46,839 nucleotides of DNA, from contig JAFEFZ010000315.1 of the NCBI GenBank assembly GCA_018240325.1, forward strand, positions 1 through 46,839, read 5' to 3'. Position numbers and translations under genes: made by a program. Source of the DNA: Pseudomonadota bacterium (lineage in GTDB: Bacteria; Pseudomonadota; Gammaproteobacteria; Burkholderiales; Burkholderiaceae_C). Every line of letters begins with the position of its first letter. Position 1 is the first letter of the stretch. This document shows, piece by piece, positions 10,871-19,940 of the stretch. The notes beneath the pieces are model-generated. The model was not told the origin of the DNA. It saw only the letters and a list, made by a program, of their open reading frames with translations, and did not search any database.

Positions 10871-10898
10871 GCGATAGTGCCGAACGATGATAGTCCAA
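10871..10898 (-). promoter_or_regulatory. Possible clpX promoter
   Basis: On the minus strand TTGGAC (10898-10893), a 16-nt spacer and TATCGC (10876-10871) give an acceptable sigma-70 match 22 nt before the clpX ATG. This would allow clpX transcription independent of tig-clpP. Confidence 0.35.
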
Positions 10899-10935
10899 GC
10901 ACGCGCGCAGGCTCGGCACCCGCAAAGGCCGGGTC

Positions 10936-10958
10936 GAGCCGGCCCGCGCTGCCGGCTC
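10936..10958 (-). terminator. Hairpin at the clpP stop codon
   Basis: GAGCCGGC (10936-10943) pairs with GCCGGCTC (10951-10958), overlapping the clpP stop codon. No real T-run follows, so it is a candidate partial terminator between clpP and clpX. Confidence 0.4.
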
Positions 10959-11562
10959 AGCGGCGCTCGATCACCCGGTCGATCAGGCCGTAGCCCTGGG
11001 CCTCGGCGGCCGACATGAAGTAGTCGCGCTCGCTGTCGGCGCGGATCTTGTCCAGCGTCTGGCCGGTGCGCTCGGCCAGGATCGCGTTCAGGTTCTCGCG
11101 CAGCTTCAGGATCTCGCGCGCCTGGATCTCGATGTCGCTGGCCTGCCCCTGCGCGCCGCCCGAGGGCTGGTGGATCATGATGCGCGAGTTGGGCAGCGCC
11201 AGGCGTTTGCCCTTCGCGCCCGCCGCCAGCAAGAAGGCGCCCATGCTCGCCGCCAGGCCCATGCACAGCGTGGACACGTCGGGCTTGATGAACTGCATCG
11301 TGTCGTAGATCGACAACCCGGCGCTGACGCTGCCGCCCGGCGAATTGATGTACAGCGAGATCTCCTTGTCGGGGTTCTCGCTCTCCAGGAACAGCAGCTG
11401 CGCGACCACCAGGTTGGCGGTGGCGTCGTTGACCGGGCCGACCAGGAACACGATGCGCTCGCGCAGCAACCTCGAGTAGATGTCGTAGGCGCGCTCGCCG
11501 CGGCCGGACTGTTCGATGACGATGGGCACCATGCCCAGGTTCTGGGTGTCGAGAGCGCTCAT
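10957..11562 (-). CDS. clpP: ATP-dependent Clp protease proteolytic subunit ClpP
   Basis: This is a 201-residue serine peptidase that forms the tetradecameric barrel used by ClpX and ClpA. The triad is Ser106 (GLAASMGAF), His131 (MIHQPSGG) and Asp180 (SERDYF), with spacings of 25 and 49 residues, identical to the E. coli enzyme. The [12 protein letters not shown] oxyanion/substrate strand is intact. A short N-terminal propeptide is expected. The start has AAGGAAG a few nt upstream. It lies 52 nt downstream of tig and upstream of clpX, the standard order. Confidence 0.98.
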   Translation of the reverse strand: MSALDTQNLGMVPIVIEQSGRGERAYDIYSRLLRERIVFLVGPVNDATANLVVAQLLFLESENPDKEISLYINSPGGSVSAGLSIYDTMQFIKPDVSTLCMGLAASMGAFLLAAGAKGKRLALPNSRIMIHQPSGGAQGQASDIEIQAREILKLRENLNAILAERTGQTLDKIRADSERDYFMSAAEAQGYGLIDRVIERR

Positions 11563-11614
11563 GGCTTCCTTGGAGTGCGCGGGGGGCGGAGCTGGCGGGC
11601 AGCGGCGGCAGCGC

Positions 11615-12922
11615 TCAGGCGTTCATCAGCTCGTCGAAGGCCAGGGCCTTGTGCGCCACCCGGGCCTTGCCGAGCACGAAGTCGGTGACGTTCTTCTCCA
11701 CGACCATCGCCTCCACGTCGGCCATGCGCTGGCGGTCGCTCAGGTACCAGCGCACCACCTCGGCCGGCTTCTCGTAGCTCTGGCTCATCTCGTCCAGATG
11801 CGCCTGCAGCTGTTCGGGCTTGGCCTGCAGCGCGTTGGCCTTGACCAGCTCGGCCACCACCAGCCCCAGGCGCACGCGGCGCTCGGCCTGCGGCTCGAAC
11901 AGCTCCTTGGGCAGCGGTGCGCTGTCGGCGTCCTTGATGCCGCGCTGCTTCAGGTCGGCACGTGCCGCGGCCATCATCCGCTCGAGTTCGGCGCCGACCA
12001 GCGACTTCGGCAGATCCAGCTGCGACACGCCGATCAGCGCGTCCATCACCGCCGCCTTGTTGCGCGCGAGCACGCGCTGGCGCAACTCGCGCTCGAGGTT
12101 GGCACGCACGCTGGCGCGCAGCGCCTCGACGGTGGGCTCGGCGATGCCCAGGGTCTTCACGAAGGCCTCGTCCACCGCCGGCAGGTGCTGCGCCTCGATC
12201 TTGTTGACGGTGACGCGGAAATCGGCTTCCTTGCCGGCGACGTCGCTGCCGTGGTAGTCGGCCGGGAACTGCAGCGGGAAAGTCTTCGACTGGCCGGCCT
12301 TCATGCCGCGCACGGCCCGGTCGAACTGCTCGAGCATCTGGCCTTCGCCGATGACGAACTGGAAGCCTTCGGCCTTGCCGCCGGCGAAGGTCTCGCCGTC
12401 GATCTTGCCTTCGAAATCGATCGTCACGCGGTCGCCCTCGGCCGCGCCCTCGCCGGCCGGGCGCTGGGCGAAACTGCGGCGCTGCTTGCGCAGGATCTCG
12501 ATCGTGCGGTCGATCGCCGCGTCGTCGACATCGGCGCTGACCGATTCGACCTGCACCGCGCCCAGATCGCCGATGCTGACCTCCGGGTAGACCTCGAAGG
12601 TCGCGTCGAATGCCATCTGGCCCTCGGGCGCTTCGTCCTTCGCGGCGATGTGCGGCGGCCCGGCCACGCGCAGGCCGGCCTCGCCGGCGGCCTCGCCGAA
12701 GGCGCGGCCGACCTCTTCGTTCATCACCTCGTACTGCACCGACTGGCCGTAGCGCTGCGCGACCACCGACATCGGCACCTTGCCGGGGCGGAAGCCGGCG
12801 GCCTTGACGGTGCGCGCCAGCCTGCGCAGGCGCGCCTGCACCTCGCTGCTGATCCTGTCGGCCGGCAGCGTCAGCGTGATGCGGCGCTCGAGCTTGTCCA
12901 GGGTTTCGACGTTCACGGGCAT
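11615..12922 (-). CDS. tig: Trigger factor (ribosome-associated chaperone and peptidyl-prolyl isomerase)
   Basis: This is a 435-residue chaperone that binds ribosomal protein L23 at the exit tunnel. The ribosome-binding signature GFRPGKVP lies at residues 43-50. A central FKBP-type PPIase domain (about 155-240, including [20 protein letters not shown]) and the helical C-terminal cradle follow. Length is typical. It begins 28 nt after the 3' end of tRNA-Leu(TAG) on the same strand, so tRNA and tig may share a transcript, and heads the tig-clpP-clpX series. Confidence 0.97.
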   Translation of the reverse strand: MPVNVETLDKLERRITLTLPADRISSEVQARLRRLARTVKAAGFRPGKVPMSVVAQRYGQSVQYEVMNEEVGRAFGEAAGEAGLRVAGPPHIAAKDEAPEGQMAFDATFEVYPEVSIGDLGAVQVESVSADVDDAAIDRTIEILRKQRRSFAQRPAGEGAAEGDRVTIDFEGKIDGETFAGGKAEGFQFVIGEGQMLEQFDRAVRGMKAGQSKTFPLQFPADYHGSDVAGKEADFRVTVNKIEAQHLPAVDEAFVKTLGIAEPTVEALRASVRANLERELRQRVLARNKAAVMDALIGVSQLDLPKSLVGAELERMMAAARADLKQRGIKDADSAPLPKELFEPQAERRVRLGLVVAELVKANALQAKPEQLQAHLDEMSQSYEKPAEVVRWYLSDRQRMADVEAMVVEKNVTDFVLGKARVAHKALAFDELMNA

Positions 12923-12950
12923 GGGAAGCTCACTGTTTCGATCGGAATGC

Positions 12951-13037
12951 TGGTGCGCGGGGCCGGACTCGAACCGGCACGCCGGTGAAGGCGTCAGGAC
13001 CTAAACCTGGTGCGTCTACCAATTTCGCCACCCGCGC
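12951..13037 (-). tRNA. tRNA-Leu (anticodon TAG)
   Basis: The minus strand folds as a class II tRNA: acceptor GCGCGGG/CCCGCGC, D-arm with AAATTGGTAGACGC, anticodon stem CCAGG/CCTGA-like with loop TTTAGGT (anticodon TAG), a long variable arm and T-arm GGTTCGAGTCC. CCA is encoded (12951-12953). It reads CUA/CUG-type codons. Confidence 0.96.
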
Positions 13038-13149
13038 GGGTGTCCCCGCTGCGCCAGCGCGGTGTCGCGGCCTGGCGCCCGCCGCAGCGGCAGCGCGGCA
13101 AAGCGCGGATTCTACCGGGGCGCCGGCGCTGCCCGCCTGCACGGCCGCG

Positions 13150-13155
13150 CACAAT
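13150..13155 (+). promoter_or_regulatory. Candidate -10 element for a leaderless hpnC transcript
   Basis: CACAAT ends 6 nt before the hpnC GTG (13162), which has no Shine-Dalgarno. Transcription from it would start at or next to the start codon. No good -35 is seen. Confidence 0.3.
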
Positions 13156-13161
13156 TGCCCG

Positions 13162-13992
13162 GTGGCATCGATCGAGCACTACGAGAACTTCCCGGTTGCC
13201 TCCTGGGCCTGCCCACCGGCGCTGCGGCCGGCGGTGCTGGCGATCTACCGCTTCGCGCGCACCGCCGACGACCTGGCCGACGAAGGCCCGCAGCCGCCCG
13301 CCGCGCGGCTCGATGCGCTCGCGGCGTACCGCCGCGCGCTCGAAGCCGCGGTCGCCGGCCGGCCGCCGCGCGAAGCCTGGCCCGAGGTCTTCGGCCCGCT
13401 CGCCGCCGCGCTGCGCGCCGAGGCCCTGCCGCCGCCGCTGCTGCACGCGCTGCTCGACGCCTTCGTGCAGGACGTGCACAACCCACCGTATCCGGATCGC
13501 GCCGCATTGCTGGCCTACTGCGCGCGTTCGGCCGACCCGATCGGCCGGCTGCTGCTGCATCTGGCCCGCGTCGGCGACCCGCTGTCGCTGCAGCAGTCGG
13601 ACGCGATCTGCAGCGCGCTGCAGCTGATCAACTTCTGGCAGGACCTGAGCGTGGACCTGGCGCGCCACCGGCTGTACGTGCCTGCGGCCGACCTGGCGCG
13701 CCACGGCCTGGATGCGGCGGCCTTGCAGCCCGGCCGCGACAGCCCGGCCAGCCGCGCCCTGGTGGCCGAGTTGTGCAGTTGGGCCGGCGCGCTGATGGCA
13801 TCGGGCGCGCCGCTGGCATTGCGGCTGCCCGGGCGCTTCGGCTGGGAGTTGCGGCTGGTCGTGCAGGGGGGCCTGCGGATTCTTGAGAAAATCCGCGCGA
13901 TGGACCATGCCAGCCTGAGCCGGCGGCCGACCTTGAAGCGCAGCGACACCCCCGTTCTGCTGTGGCGCGCGCTGCGCATGGGGCCACGGTGA
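13162..13992 (+). CDS. hpnC: Squalene-synthase-like HpnC (presqualene diphosphate to hydroxysqualene step)
   Basis: This is a 276-residue trans-isoprenyl diphosphate synthase fold protein. In the three-enzyme bacterial squalene route, HpnD makes presqualene diphosphate, HpnC converts it to hydroxysqualene and HpnE reduces that to squalene. The first aspartate motif is TADDLADE (Asp36/37/40). The second motif region is NFWQDLSVD (residues 157-165). The start is the GTG at 13162, giving VASIEHYENFPVASW, a usual HpnC N-terminus; upstream in-frame sequence runs into the tRNA. It overlaps hpnD by four bases (GTGA). Confidence 0.93.
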   Translation: MASIEHYENFPVASWACPPALRPAVLAIYRFARTADDLADEGPQPPAARLDALAAYRRALEAAVAGRPPREAWPEVFGPLAAALRAEALPPPLLHALLDAFVQDVHNPPYPDRAALLAYCARSADPIGRLLLHLARVGDPLSLQQSDAICSALQLINFWQDLSVDLARHRLYVPAADLARHGLDAAALQPGRDSPASRALVAELCSWAGALMASGAPLALRLPGRFGWELRLVVQGGLRILEKIRAMDHASLSRRPTLKRSDTPVLLWRALRMGPR

Positions 13993-14864
13993 GCCCGCCC
14001 GCGCCGCCCGCTGCGGCCGACCCGCAGCAGTACGTGCAGCACAAGGCAGCGGCCAGCGGCTCGTCGTTCTACTACGCGTTCCTGTTCCTGCCGCCGCGGC
14101 GGCGCGCAGCCATCACCGCGTACTACGCGTTCTGCCGCGAGGTGGACGACGTCGTCGACGAGATGCACGACGCGGGCGTCGCCGCCGCCAAGCTCGCCTG
14201 GTGGCGCCAGGAAGTGCACGCGGCTTTCGCCGGCCGGCCCAGCCACCCGGTGATGCGCGCGCTGGTGCCGCTTGCCGCCGAGTTCAGCATCGAGCCTGCG
14301 CACCTGACGGCGGTGATCGACGGCTGCCAGATCGACCTGCAGCAGTCGCGCTTCCTCGACTTCGCGGCGCTCGCGCACTACTGCGACCTGGTGGCCGGCG
14401 TGGTCGGCGAGGTCGCCGCCAACATCTTCGGCCGCACCGAGGCGGCGACGCTGCAGTACGCGCATCGGCTCGGCCTGGCGATGCAGCTGACCAACATCAT
14501 CCGCGACGTCGGCGACGATGCGCGCCGCGGGCGCATCTACCTGCCGCTGAGCGAGCTGCAGCGCTTCGACGTCAAGGCCGCCGAACTGCTGAAGCGCGAC
14601 TCGCCCTGGGGCTACAGCGAGCGCTTCGACGCGCTGATGCGCTTCCAGGCCGAGCGCGCGCACCGCAGCTACGACCAAGCCTTCGCGCTGCTGCCCGAAG
14701 CCGACCGCAGCGCGCAGCGCCCGGGGTTGATGATGGCCAACATCTACCGCACGCTGCTGCGCGAGATCGAAGCCGACGGTTTCCGCGTGCTGCACCAGCG
14801 CACCTCGCTGACCCCGCTGCGCAAGCTGTGGATCGCGATGCGCACGCACTGGCGCGGGCGTTGA
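13989..14864 (+). CDS. hpnD: Presqualene diphosphate synthase HpnD
   Basis: This is a 291-residue enzyme that condenses two farnesyl diphosphates to presqualene diphosphate. The motifs are CREVDDVVDEMHD (Asp53/54/57) and LTNIIRDVGDDARRGRIYLP (Asp173 and Asp177), both Mg-diphosphate-binding and both intact. I chose the GTG at 13989 because it overlaps the hpnC stop (GTGA) and has GGGG 6 nt upstream; an in-frame GTG at 13962 would add nine residues inside hpnC. Translation is probably coupled. The next gene, hpnE, overlaps the stop codon in the same way. Confidence 0.94.
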   Translation: MSPPAPPAAADPQQYVQHKAAASGSSFYYAFLFLPPRRRAAITAYYAFCREVDDVVDEMHDAGVAAAKLAWWRQEVHAAFAGRPSHPVMRALVPLAAEFSIEPAHLTAVIDGCQIDLQQSRFLDFAALAHYCDLVAGVVGEVAANIFGRTEAATLQYAHRLGLAMQLTNIIRDVGDDARRGRIYLPLSELQRFDVKAAELLKRDSPWGYSERFDALMRFQAERAHRSYDQAFALLPEADRSAQRPGLMMANIYRTLLREIEADGFRVLHQRTSLTPLRKLWIAMRTHWRGR

Positions 14865-16210
14865 GCACGCCCGCGCCGGCCGGCGCCAGTGCGCACCCGC
14901 CGCGGGTTGCAGGCGCCGGCGGGCCGGGCGGCAGCGCCGGCGGCTTGCGCGTCGCGGTGGTCGGGGCCGGCTGGGCCGGCCTGGCGGCGGCGGTGCATGC
15001 GCGCGCCGCCGGCCACGCGGTGCGCGTGTTCGAGATGGCGCCGCAGCCGGGCGGCCGCGCGCGCTCGGTCGCGGTGGACGGGCTGGAGCTGGACAACGGC
15101 CAGCACATCCTGATCGGCGCCTACACCGCCACGCTCGCGCTGATGCGCAGGGTCGGCGCCGACCCGGACGCCTTGCTGCTGCGCCTGCCGCTGCTGCTGC
15201 GCACGCCCGACGGCCGCGGGCTGGCGCTGCGGCCGGGTGCGCCGATCCCGGCCTTCGCGCGCGCGGTGCTGGCAGCCGACGGCTGGACGGTCGGCGAGCG
15301 GCTGCGCCTGCTGGCGGCGGCCTCGGGGTGGGCGCTGCGCGGCTTTCGCTGCGCGCCGGCGCTCGACGTGGCGAGCCTGTGCCGCCGCATGCCGGCGGCC
15401 GTGCGACGCGAGCTGATCGAGCCGCTGTGCGTGGCGGCGCTCAACACGCCGGCCGCCGAGGCCAGCGCACAGGTGTTCCTGCGGGTGCTGCACGACGCGC
15501 TGTTCAGCGGCCCCGGCGCCTCGGACCTGCTGCTGCCCAGGCACGGGCTGGATGCGTTGCTGCCGCGCCCGGCCGCGCGCTGGCTCGAGGCGCACGGCGC
15601 CGAGCTGCTGCCGCGCCGGCGGGTCATGCGCGTGGAGCCCGCGGGCGGCGGCTGGATGGTCGACGGCGAACGCCATGACCGCGTGGTGCTGGCCTGCAGC
15701 GCCGCCGAGTCGGCACGGCTCGCCGAGCACATCGCGCCGCAATGGGCGCAGACGGCCGCGGCGCTGCGCTACGAGCCGATCGTCACCGTCTATCTGCACT
15801 CGGCGGCCGGGGGGCTGGCCCATCCGATCACGGCCCTGCCCGCCGGCGCCGATGCGCCGGCCCAGTTCGCCTTCGATCTCGGTGCGCTGGCGGGCAGGAT
15901 GGGGATATCCGCCTGGGTCGTCAGCGGCGCCGCCGAGTGGCTGGCGCAGGGGCTGCCGGTGCTGGCCGAACAGGTGCGCCGGCAGGCGGCAGCCGTGCTC
16001 GGCACCGCACCCGCGCTGCCCGCCACGGTGCACCTGGCGGCCGAGCGGCGCGCGACCTTCCGCTGCACGCCGCAGCTGCGGCGCCCGTCGATGGCGCTGG
16101 CGCGCGGCCTGCTGGCTGCGGGCGACTACGTGGCCGGGCCCTATCCCGCCACGCTGGAAGGCGCGGTGCAGTCCGGCCGCGACGCTGCCGCCGCGCTGGC
16201 CGCCGGCTGA
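14861..16210 (+). CDS. hpnE: Hydroxysqualene dehydroxylase HpnE
   Basis: This is a 449-residue FAD-dependent amine-oxidase-fold enzyme that reduces hydroxysqualene to squalene. The dinucleotide-binding fingerprint VAVVGAGWAGLAAAVHA is at residues 31-47, followed by MAPQPGGRARSV, the second FAD contact. The C-terminal FAD motif AAGDYVAGPYPATLEGAVQS is present. The TTG at 14861 overlaps the hpnD stop (TTGA), consistent with the coupling seen at the previous junction. A TTG at 14945, right before the FAD motif, is an alternative start that would remove a Pro/Ala/Gly-rich 28-residue lead. No squalene-hopene cyclase gene lies in the window. Confidence 0.92.
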   Translation: MSTPAPAGASAHPPRVAGAGGPGGSAGGLRVAVVGAGWAGLAAAVHARAAGHAVRVFEMAPQPGGRARSVAVDGLELDNGQHILIGAYTATLALMRRVGADPDALLLRLPLLLRTPDGRGLALRPGAPIPAFARAVLAADGWTVGERLRLLAAASGWALRGFRCAPALDVASLCRRMPAAVRRELIEPLCVAALNTPAAEASAQVFLRVLHDALFSGPGASDLLLPRHGLDALLPRPAARWLEAHGAELLPRRRVMRVEPAGGGWMVDGERHDRVVLACSAAESARLAEHIAPQWAQTAAALRYEPIVTVYLHSAAGGLAHPITALPAGADAPAQFAFDLGALAGRMGISAWVVSGAAEWLAQGLPVLAEQVRRQAAAVLGTAPALPATVHLAAERRATFRCTPQLRRPSMALARGLLAAGDYVAGPYPATLEGAVQSGRDAAAALAAG

Positions 16211-16313
16211 AGCCGCTGTCCCGGCCGGCGGCCGGGCGCGTCGCAGCCGCTGCCGTCATGCAGATCCGTTTTTTGTAATGCAAGAATCGACGTTCCCGGC
16301 CAGAATCACACCC

Positions 16314-17081
16314 ATGAAGGATCCGCTGTCGGCCAAGCCGGCGATCCAGGTGCTCGAGCGCAGCTTCGCGCTGTTCGACGTGCTCGCCGCGCACCAGCAG
16401 CCTGTGGCGCTGAAGCAGCTCAGCGCCGAGACCGGCCTGCACCCGTCCACCGCCCACCGCATCCTCAACGACCTGGTGACCGGCGGCTTCGTCGACCGCC
16501 CGCAGGCCGGCAACTATCGGCTGGGCATGCGCCTGCTGGAACTGGGCAACCTGGTGAAGGCGCGGCTGGACGTGCGCGAGGCGGCGCTCGGCCCGATGCG
16601 CGAACTGCACCGCCTGACCCACCAACCGGTGAACCTGTCGATGCGCCAGGGCGACGAGATCGTCTACGTCGAGCGCACCGTCAGCGAGCAGTCGGGCATG
16701 CAGGTGGTGCGCGCCGTCGGCGGGCACGCACCGCTGCACCTGACTTCCGTGGGCAAGCTGTTCCTGGCGGCCGACGACCCGCAGCGCGTGCGCGCCTACG
16801 CCACCCGCACCGGCCTGGCCGGCCACACCCGCAACAGCATCACCGACCTGGCGCGGCTGGAGCGCGAGCTCGCCGCGGTGCGGCGCCTGGGCGTCGCCCG
16901 CGACGACGAAGAACTGGAGCTCGGCGTGCGCTGCGTCGCAGCCGGCATCTGCGACGACGAGGGCAAGCTGGTCGCGGGGCTCTCGGTGTCGGCACCGGCC
17001 GACCGGCTGGAGGACAGCTGGGCCGAACGCGTCAGGGCCACGGCCCAGCAGATCTCGAAGGCGCTGGGCTACGGCGGCTGA
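16314..17081 (+). CDS. IclR-family transcriptional regulator
   Basis: This is a 255-residue regulator with an N-terminal winged helix-turn-helix (residues about 10-65, LKQLSAETGLHPSTAHRIL) and a C-terminal IclR effector domain of about 180 residues (HLTSVGKLFLA, then RDDEELELGVRCVAAGI). IclR proteins bind small metabolites and repress or activate adjacent catabolic genes, but the target is not evident because the neighbours are hpnE and, convergently, a peptidoglycan enzyme. The ATG at 16314 puts the HTH at the usual distance; an in-frame ATG at 16278 is possible. Neither has a clear Shine-Dalgarno. An AT-rich TTTTTTGTAATG precedes it. Confidence 0.9.
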   Translation: MKDPLSAKPAIQVLERSFALFDVLAAHQQPVALKQLSAETGLHPSTAHRILNDLVTGGFVDRPQAGNYRLGMRLLELGNLVKARLDVREAALGPMRELHRLTHQPVNLSMRQGDEIVYVERTVSEQSGMQVVRAVGGHAPLHLTSVGKLFLAADDPQRVRAYATRTGLAGHTRNSITDLARLERELAAVRRLGVARDDEELELGVRCVAAGICDDEGKLVAGLSVSAPADRLEDSWAERVRATAQQISKALGYGG

Positions 17082-17089
17082 CGCCGCCG
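17072..17089 (+). terminator. Hairpin at the IclR stop codon between convergent genes
   Basis: CGGCGGC (17072-17078), TGAC loop and GCCGCCG (17083-17089) form a 7-bp stem overlapping the stop codon, 9 nt before the convergent gene's stop. There is no T-run; it could act in both directions. Confidence 0.4.
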
Positions 17090-17097
17090 CGCGCGGT

Positions 17098-18162
17098 TCA
17101 GTGCGGCCGCCGCACGGCCGCCTCGACGATGCCGTGCATGTCCCCGTCGAGCCACTTGCGGATGCGCTCGGCGTCGCCGATGCGCGAATAGCGGCCAGCG
17201 GAATCGAGCAGCACCATGATCAGCTTGCGTCCGGCGAGTTGTGCCTGCATCACCAGGCAGCGTCCGGCCTCGGAGATATAGCCGGTCTTCTGCAGGCCGA
17301 TGTCCCATGCCGGGTTGTGGACCAGGCCGTTGGTGTTGCGGAACTGCAGGTGGCGGTTGCCGACCGCGACCTGCGCCTGCGGCATCGTCGACAACTGGCG
17401 GATGATCTGGTGTTCGTAGGCGGCATCGACCAGGCGCGCCAGATCGCTCGCACTCGACTGGTTCTGGCTCGACAGGCCGGTGGGCTCCACGTAGCGGGTG
17501 CCGCTCATGCCGAGCAGGCGGGCCTTCGCGTTCATCGCGGCGATGAAGGCCGGCAGCCCGCCCGGATAGGTGCGGCCGAGCGCGTGCGCGGCCCGGTTCT
17601 CGGACGACATCAGCGCCAGATGCAGCATCTCGCCACGCGACAGGACCGTGCCCACGTTCAGGCGCGAACGGCTGCCCTTCTCGGTATCGACGTCGTCCTG
17701 GGTGATCGTCAGCGCCTCGTCCAGGGGCAGGCCCGCCTCGGTCACGATCAGCGCGGTCATCAGCTTGGTGATCGACGCGATCGGCAGCACCGCTTCGGGG
17801 TTCTTGCTGAACAGCACCTGGCGCGTGTCCTGGTCGATCACCAGCGCAACGCTGGATTTCAGGTCCAGCGGGTCGTCGGTCGCGTGTAGCCCGTTCAGTT
17901 GCCCGAACGACGGCCGCGCCGGCGCGACGCGCACGACCGACGCATGCAACGGCGCGCGCGCGCGCGGCCCGGCGGCCGCAGCCTTCACGGTCTTCATCGG
18001 TGCTTTCGCCCGGGTCTTCGCCGACACATGCGCCTTTGCCGACACGACCGCACTACGCCCATCGCGCTTGGGCGCCGCCTGCACCGGTACGGCGAGCGAC
18101 AGCGCCAGCAGGCCGGCACCGACCAAGCCGGGATTGAACAACTCGAGGAAATAGCGAATCAC
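17098..18162 (-). CDS. pbpG: D-alanyl-D-alanine endopeptidase (penicillin-binding protein 7 type, serine hydrolase S11)
   Basis: This is a 354-residue periplasmic peptidoglycan hydrolase. It has a signal peptide (hydrophobic stretch about 12-29, cleavage likely after VQA) and a basic, Ala/Lys-rich linker to about residue 95. The S11 catalytic domain carries Ser130-x-x-Lys133 (SITK), Ser187-Glu-Asn189 (SEN) and Lys292-Thr-Gly294 (KTG). It lacks the long C-terminal beta domain of PBP5-type carboxypeptidases, which favours the PBP7/endopeptidase group. The start is a GTG at 18162. A good sigma-70 promoter lies 37 nt upstream. It converges with the IclR gene. Confidence 0.9.
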   Translation of the reverse strand: MIRYFLELFNPGLVGAGLLALSLAVPVQAAPKRDGRSAVVSAKAHVSAKTRAKAPMKTVKAAAAGPRARAPLHASVVRVAPARPSFGQLNGLHATDDPLDLKSSVALVIDQDTRQVLFSKNPEAVLPIASITKLMTALIVTEAGLPLDEALTITQDDVDTEKGSRSRLNVGTVLSRGEMLHLALMSSENRAAHALGRTYPGGLPAFIAAMNAKARLLGMSGTRYVEPTGLSSQNQSSASDLARLVDAAYEHQIIRQLSTMPQAQVAVGNRHLQFRNTNGLVHNPAWDIGLQKTGYISEAGRCLVMQAQLAGRKLIMVLLDSAGRYSRIGDAERIRKWLDGDMHGIVEAAVRRPH

Positions 18163-18198
18163 CGGCTCAGCCCATCCATGCGAAAGCGTACGGCGCCA

Positions 18199-18227
18199 AG
18201 TCTATTGCAGCTGAAAAAGACATGCAA
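18199..18227 (-). promoter_or_regulatory. Sigma-70 promoter of pbpG with AT-rich upstream DNA
   Basis: On the minus strand TTGCAT (18227-18222), a 17-nt spacer and TAGACT (18204-18199) are close to consensus. The surrounding 50 bp (18200-18255) is strikingly AT-rich for this genome and includes an inverted pair GAAAAAGAC/GTCTTTTTC (18213-18221 and 18242-18250) that overlaps the -35. The pair could be a protein-binding site. Confidence 0.65.
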
Positions 18228-18275
18228 GATCAAAAACTTGGGTCTTTTTCCTCAAGTTCCGGTTTGCGAGCGGAT

Positions 18276-18292
18276 GCCGGCCTGTTGCCGGC
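18276..18292 (-). terminator. Small hairpin after leuA
   Basis: GCCGGC-CTGTT-GCCGGC, a 6-bp stem 7 nt past the leuA stop on the minus strand. It is short and lacks a T-run, so it is a weak candidate for the 3' end of the ilv-leu transcript. Confidence 0.3.
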
Positions 18293-18298
18293 TTCGCC

Positions 18299-19840
18299 TC
18301 AGCCTTGCGCGGCGACCCGCTCGGCTTTGCTGTGCAGCTTGGTCAGCGCCGCCAGATAGGCCTTGGCCGACGCCACCACGATGTCCGGGTCGGAGCCCAC
18401 GCCGTTGACTACCCGGCCGCCGTGCTGCAGCCGCACCGTGACTTCGCCCTGCGACTCGGTGCTGCCCGAGGTGATCGCGTTGACCGAGTACAGCAGCATC
18501 TCGGCGCCGCTGCCGACTGCCGACTCGATCGCCTTCAGGCTGGCGTCCACCGGGCCGTTGCCGTCGCTCTCGACGCGGTGCTCGACGTCGCCGGCGGCGA
18601 AGACCACGCGCGCATGCGGCCGTTCGCCGGTCTCGGAATGCTGCGCCAGCGCGAGCAGCCGGTAGTGCTCCTGTTCGCTGGTCACGCTCTCGTCGGCCAT
18701 CAGCGCGATGATGTCCTCGTCGAAGATGTCGCTCTTGCGGTCGGCCAGATCCTTGAAGCGCGCGAAGCCGGCATTGATCTCGGCCTCGGAATCGGTCTCG
18801 ATGCCCAGCTCCTGCAGGCGTTGCTTGAAGGCGTTGCGGCCCGACAGCTTGCCCAGCACGATGCGGTTGGTGCTCCAGCCCACGTCCTCGGCACGCATGA
18901 TCTCGTAGGTGTCGCGCGCCTTGAGCACGCCGTCCTGGTGGATGCCCGAGGCGTGCGCGAAGGCGTTGGCGCCGACCACCGCCTTGTTCGGCTGCACGAC
19001 GAAGCCGGTGGTCTGCGCGACCATGCGCGAGGCCGGCACGATCTGCGTGGTGTCGATGCCGACCTCGAGGCCGAAGTAGTCGCGGCGCGTCTTCACCGCC
19101 ATCACCACTTCTTCGAGCGAGCAGTTGCCGGCGCGTTCGCCCAGGCCGTTGATCGTGCACTCCACCTGGCGCGCGCCGCCGATCGTCACGCCGGCGAGCG
19201 AGTTGGCCACCGCCAGCCCCAGGTCGTTGTGGCAGTGCACCGACCACACCGCCTTGTCGGAGTTGGGGATGCGCTCGCGCAGCTTGCGGATGAACTGGCC
19301 GTACAGCTCGGGGATCGCGTAGCCGACGGTGTCGGGGATGTTCAGCGTGGTCGCGCCTTCGTCGATCGCCGCCTCGAGCACGCGGCACAGGAAGTCGGGG
19401 TCCGAGCGGTAGCCGTCCTCGGGCGAGAACTCCACGTCGCCGCACAGCTTGCGCGCGAAGCGCACCGAGAGGCGCGCCTGCTCGAGCACCTGCTCGCGCG
19501 TCATGCGCAGCTTCTTGTCCATGTGCAGGTCGCTGGTGGCGATGAAGGTGTGGATGCGCGCGCGCGCCGCCGGCTGCAGCGCCTCGGCGGCGCGCGCGAT
19601 GTCGCGGTCGTTGGCGCGCGCCAGCGAGCACACGATCGAGTCCTTGACGTGCGCCGCGATCGCGCGCACGCACTCGAAGTCGCCGTTGCTGCTGGCGGCG
19701 AAGCCGGCTTCGATGACGTCGACGCGCAGCCGCTCGAGCTGGCGCGCGATGCGCAGCTTCTCGTCCTTGGTCATCGAAGCGCCGGGCGATTGCTCGCCGT
19801 CGCGCAAGGTGGTGTCGAAGATGATCAGGCGGTCGGTCAT
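18299..19840 (-). CDS. leuA: 2-isopropylmalate synthase
   Basis: This is a 513-residue enzyme for the first committed step of leucine synthesis: acetyl-CoA plus 2-ketoisovalerate gives 2-isopropylmalate. The catalytic DRE-TIM barrel carries [12 protein letters not shown] (residues 9-20) and [14 protein letters not shown], the HxH metal site. The C-terminal LeuA dimerisation/allosteric domain (about 360-513) is full length, so leucine feedback inhibition is expected. The ATG at 19840 has GAGG upstream, and a small hairpin (19852-19865) sits in front of it. A Leu-rich leader peptide and a 12-bp hairpin precede the gene, indicating attenuation control. Confidence 0.98.
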   Translation of the reverse strand: MTDRLIIFDTTLRDGEQSPGASMTKDEKLRIARQLERLRVDVIEAGFAASSNGDFECVRAIAAHVKDSIVCSLARANDRDIARAAEALQPAARARIHTFIATSDLHMDKKLRMTREQVLEQARLSVRFARKLCGDVEFSPEDGYRSDPDFLCRVLEAAIDEGATTLNIPDTVGYAIPELYGQFIRKLRERIPNSDKAVWSVHCHNDLGLAVANSLAGVTIGGARQVECTINGLGERAGNCSLEEVVMAVKTRRDYFGLEVGIDTTQIVPASRMVAQTTGFVVQPNKAVVGANAFAHASGIHQDGVLKARDTYEIMRAEDVGWSTNRIVLGKLSGRNAFKQRLQELGIETDSEAEINAGFARFKDLADRKSDIFDEDIIALMADESVTSEQEHYRLLALAQHSETGERPHARVVFAAGDVEHRVESDGNGPVDASLKAIESAVGSGAEMLLYSVNAITSGSTESQGEVTVRLQHGGRVVNGVGSDPDIVVASAKAYLAALTKLHSKAERVAAQG

Positions 19841-19881
19841 GGTCGAGCCTCGGATTAGACAATCCACGCAGCTTGAAACGG

Positions 19882-19914
19882 CGACGGCCCGCTGCGTGAG
19901 CAAGCGGGCCGTCG
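19882..19914 (-). promoter_or_regulatory. leuA attenuator hairpin
   Basis: CGACGGCCCGCT (minus 19914-19903) and AGCGGGCCGTCG (19893-19882) form a perfect 12-bp stem with a 9-nt loop, between the leader peptide and leuA. GCGGGC in the last leader codons (19953-19948) can pair with GCCCGC of the first arm, giving a competing antiterminator. The following U-tract is weak (CCGTTTC), so termination efficiency is uncertain. Confidence 0.65.
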
Positions 19915-19940
19915 ATTCTGTGCGTCTGGATGCGTTTCGA

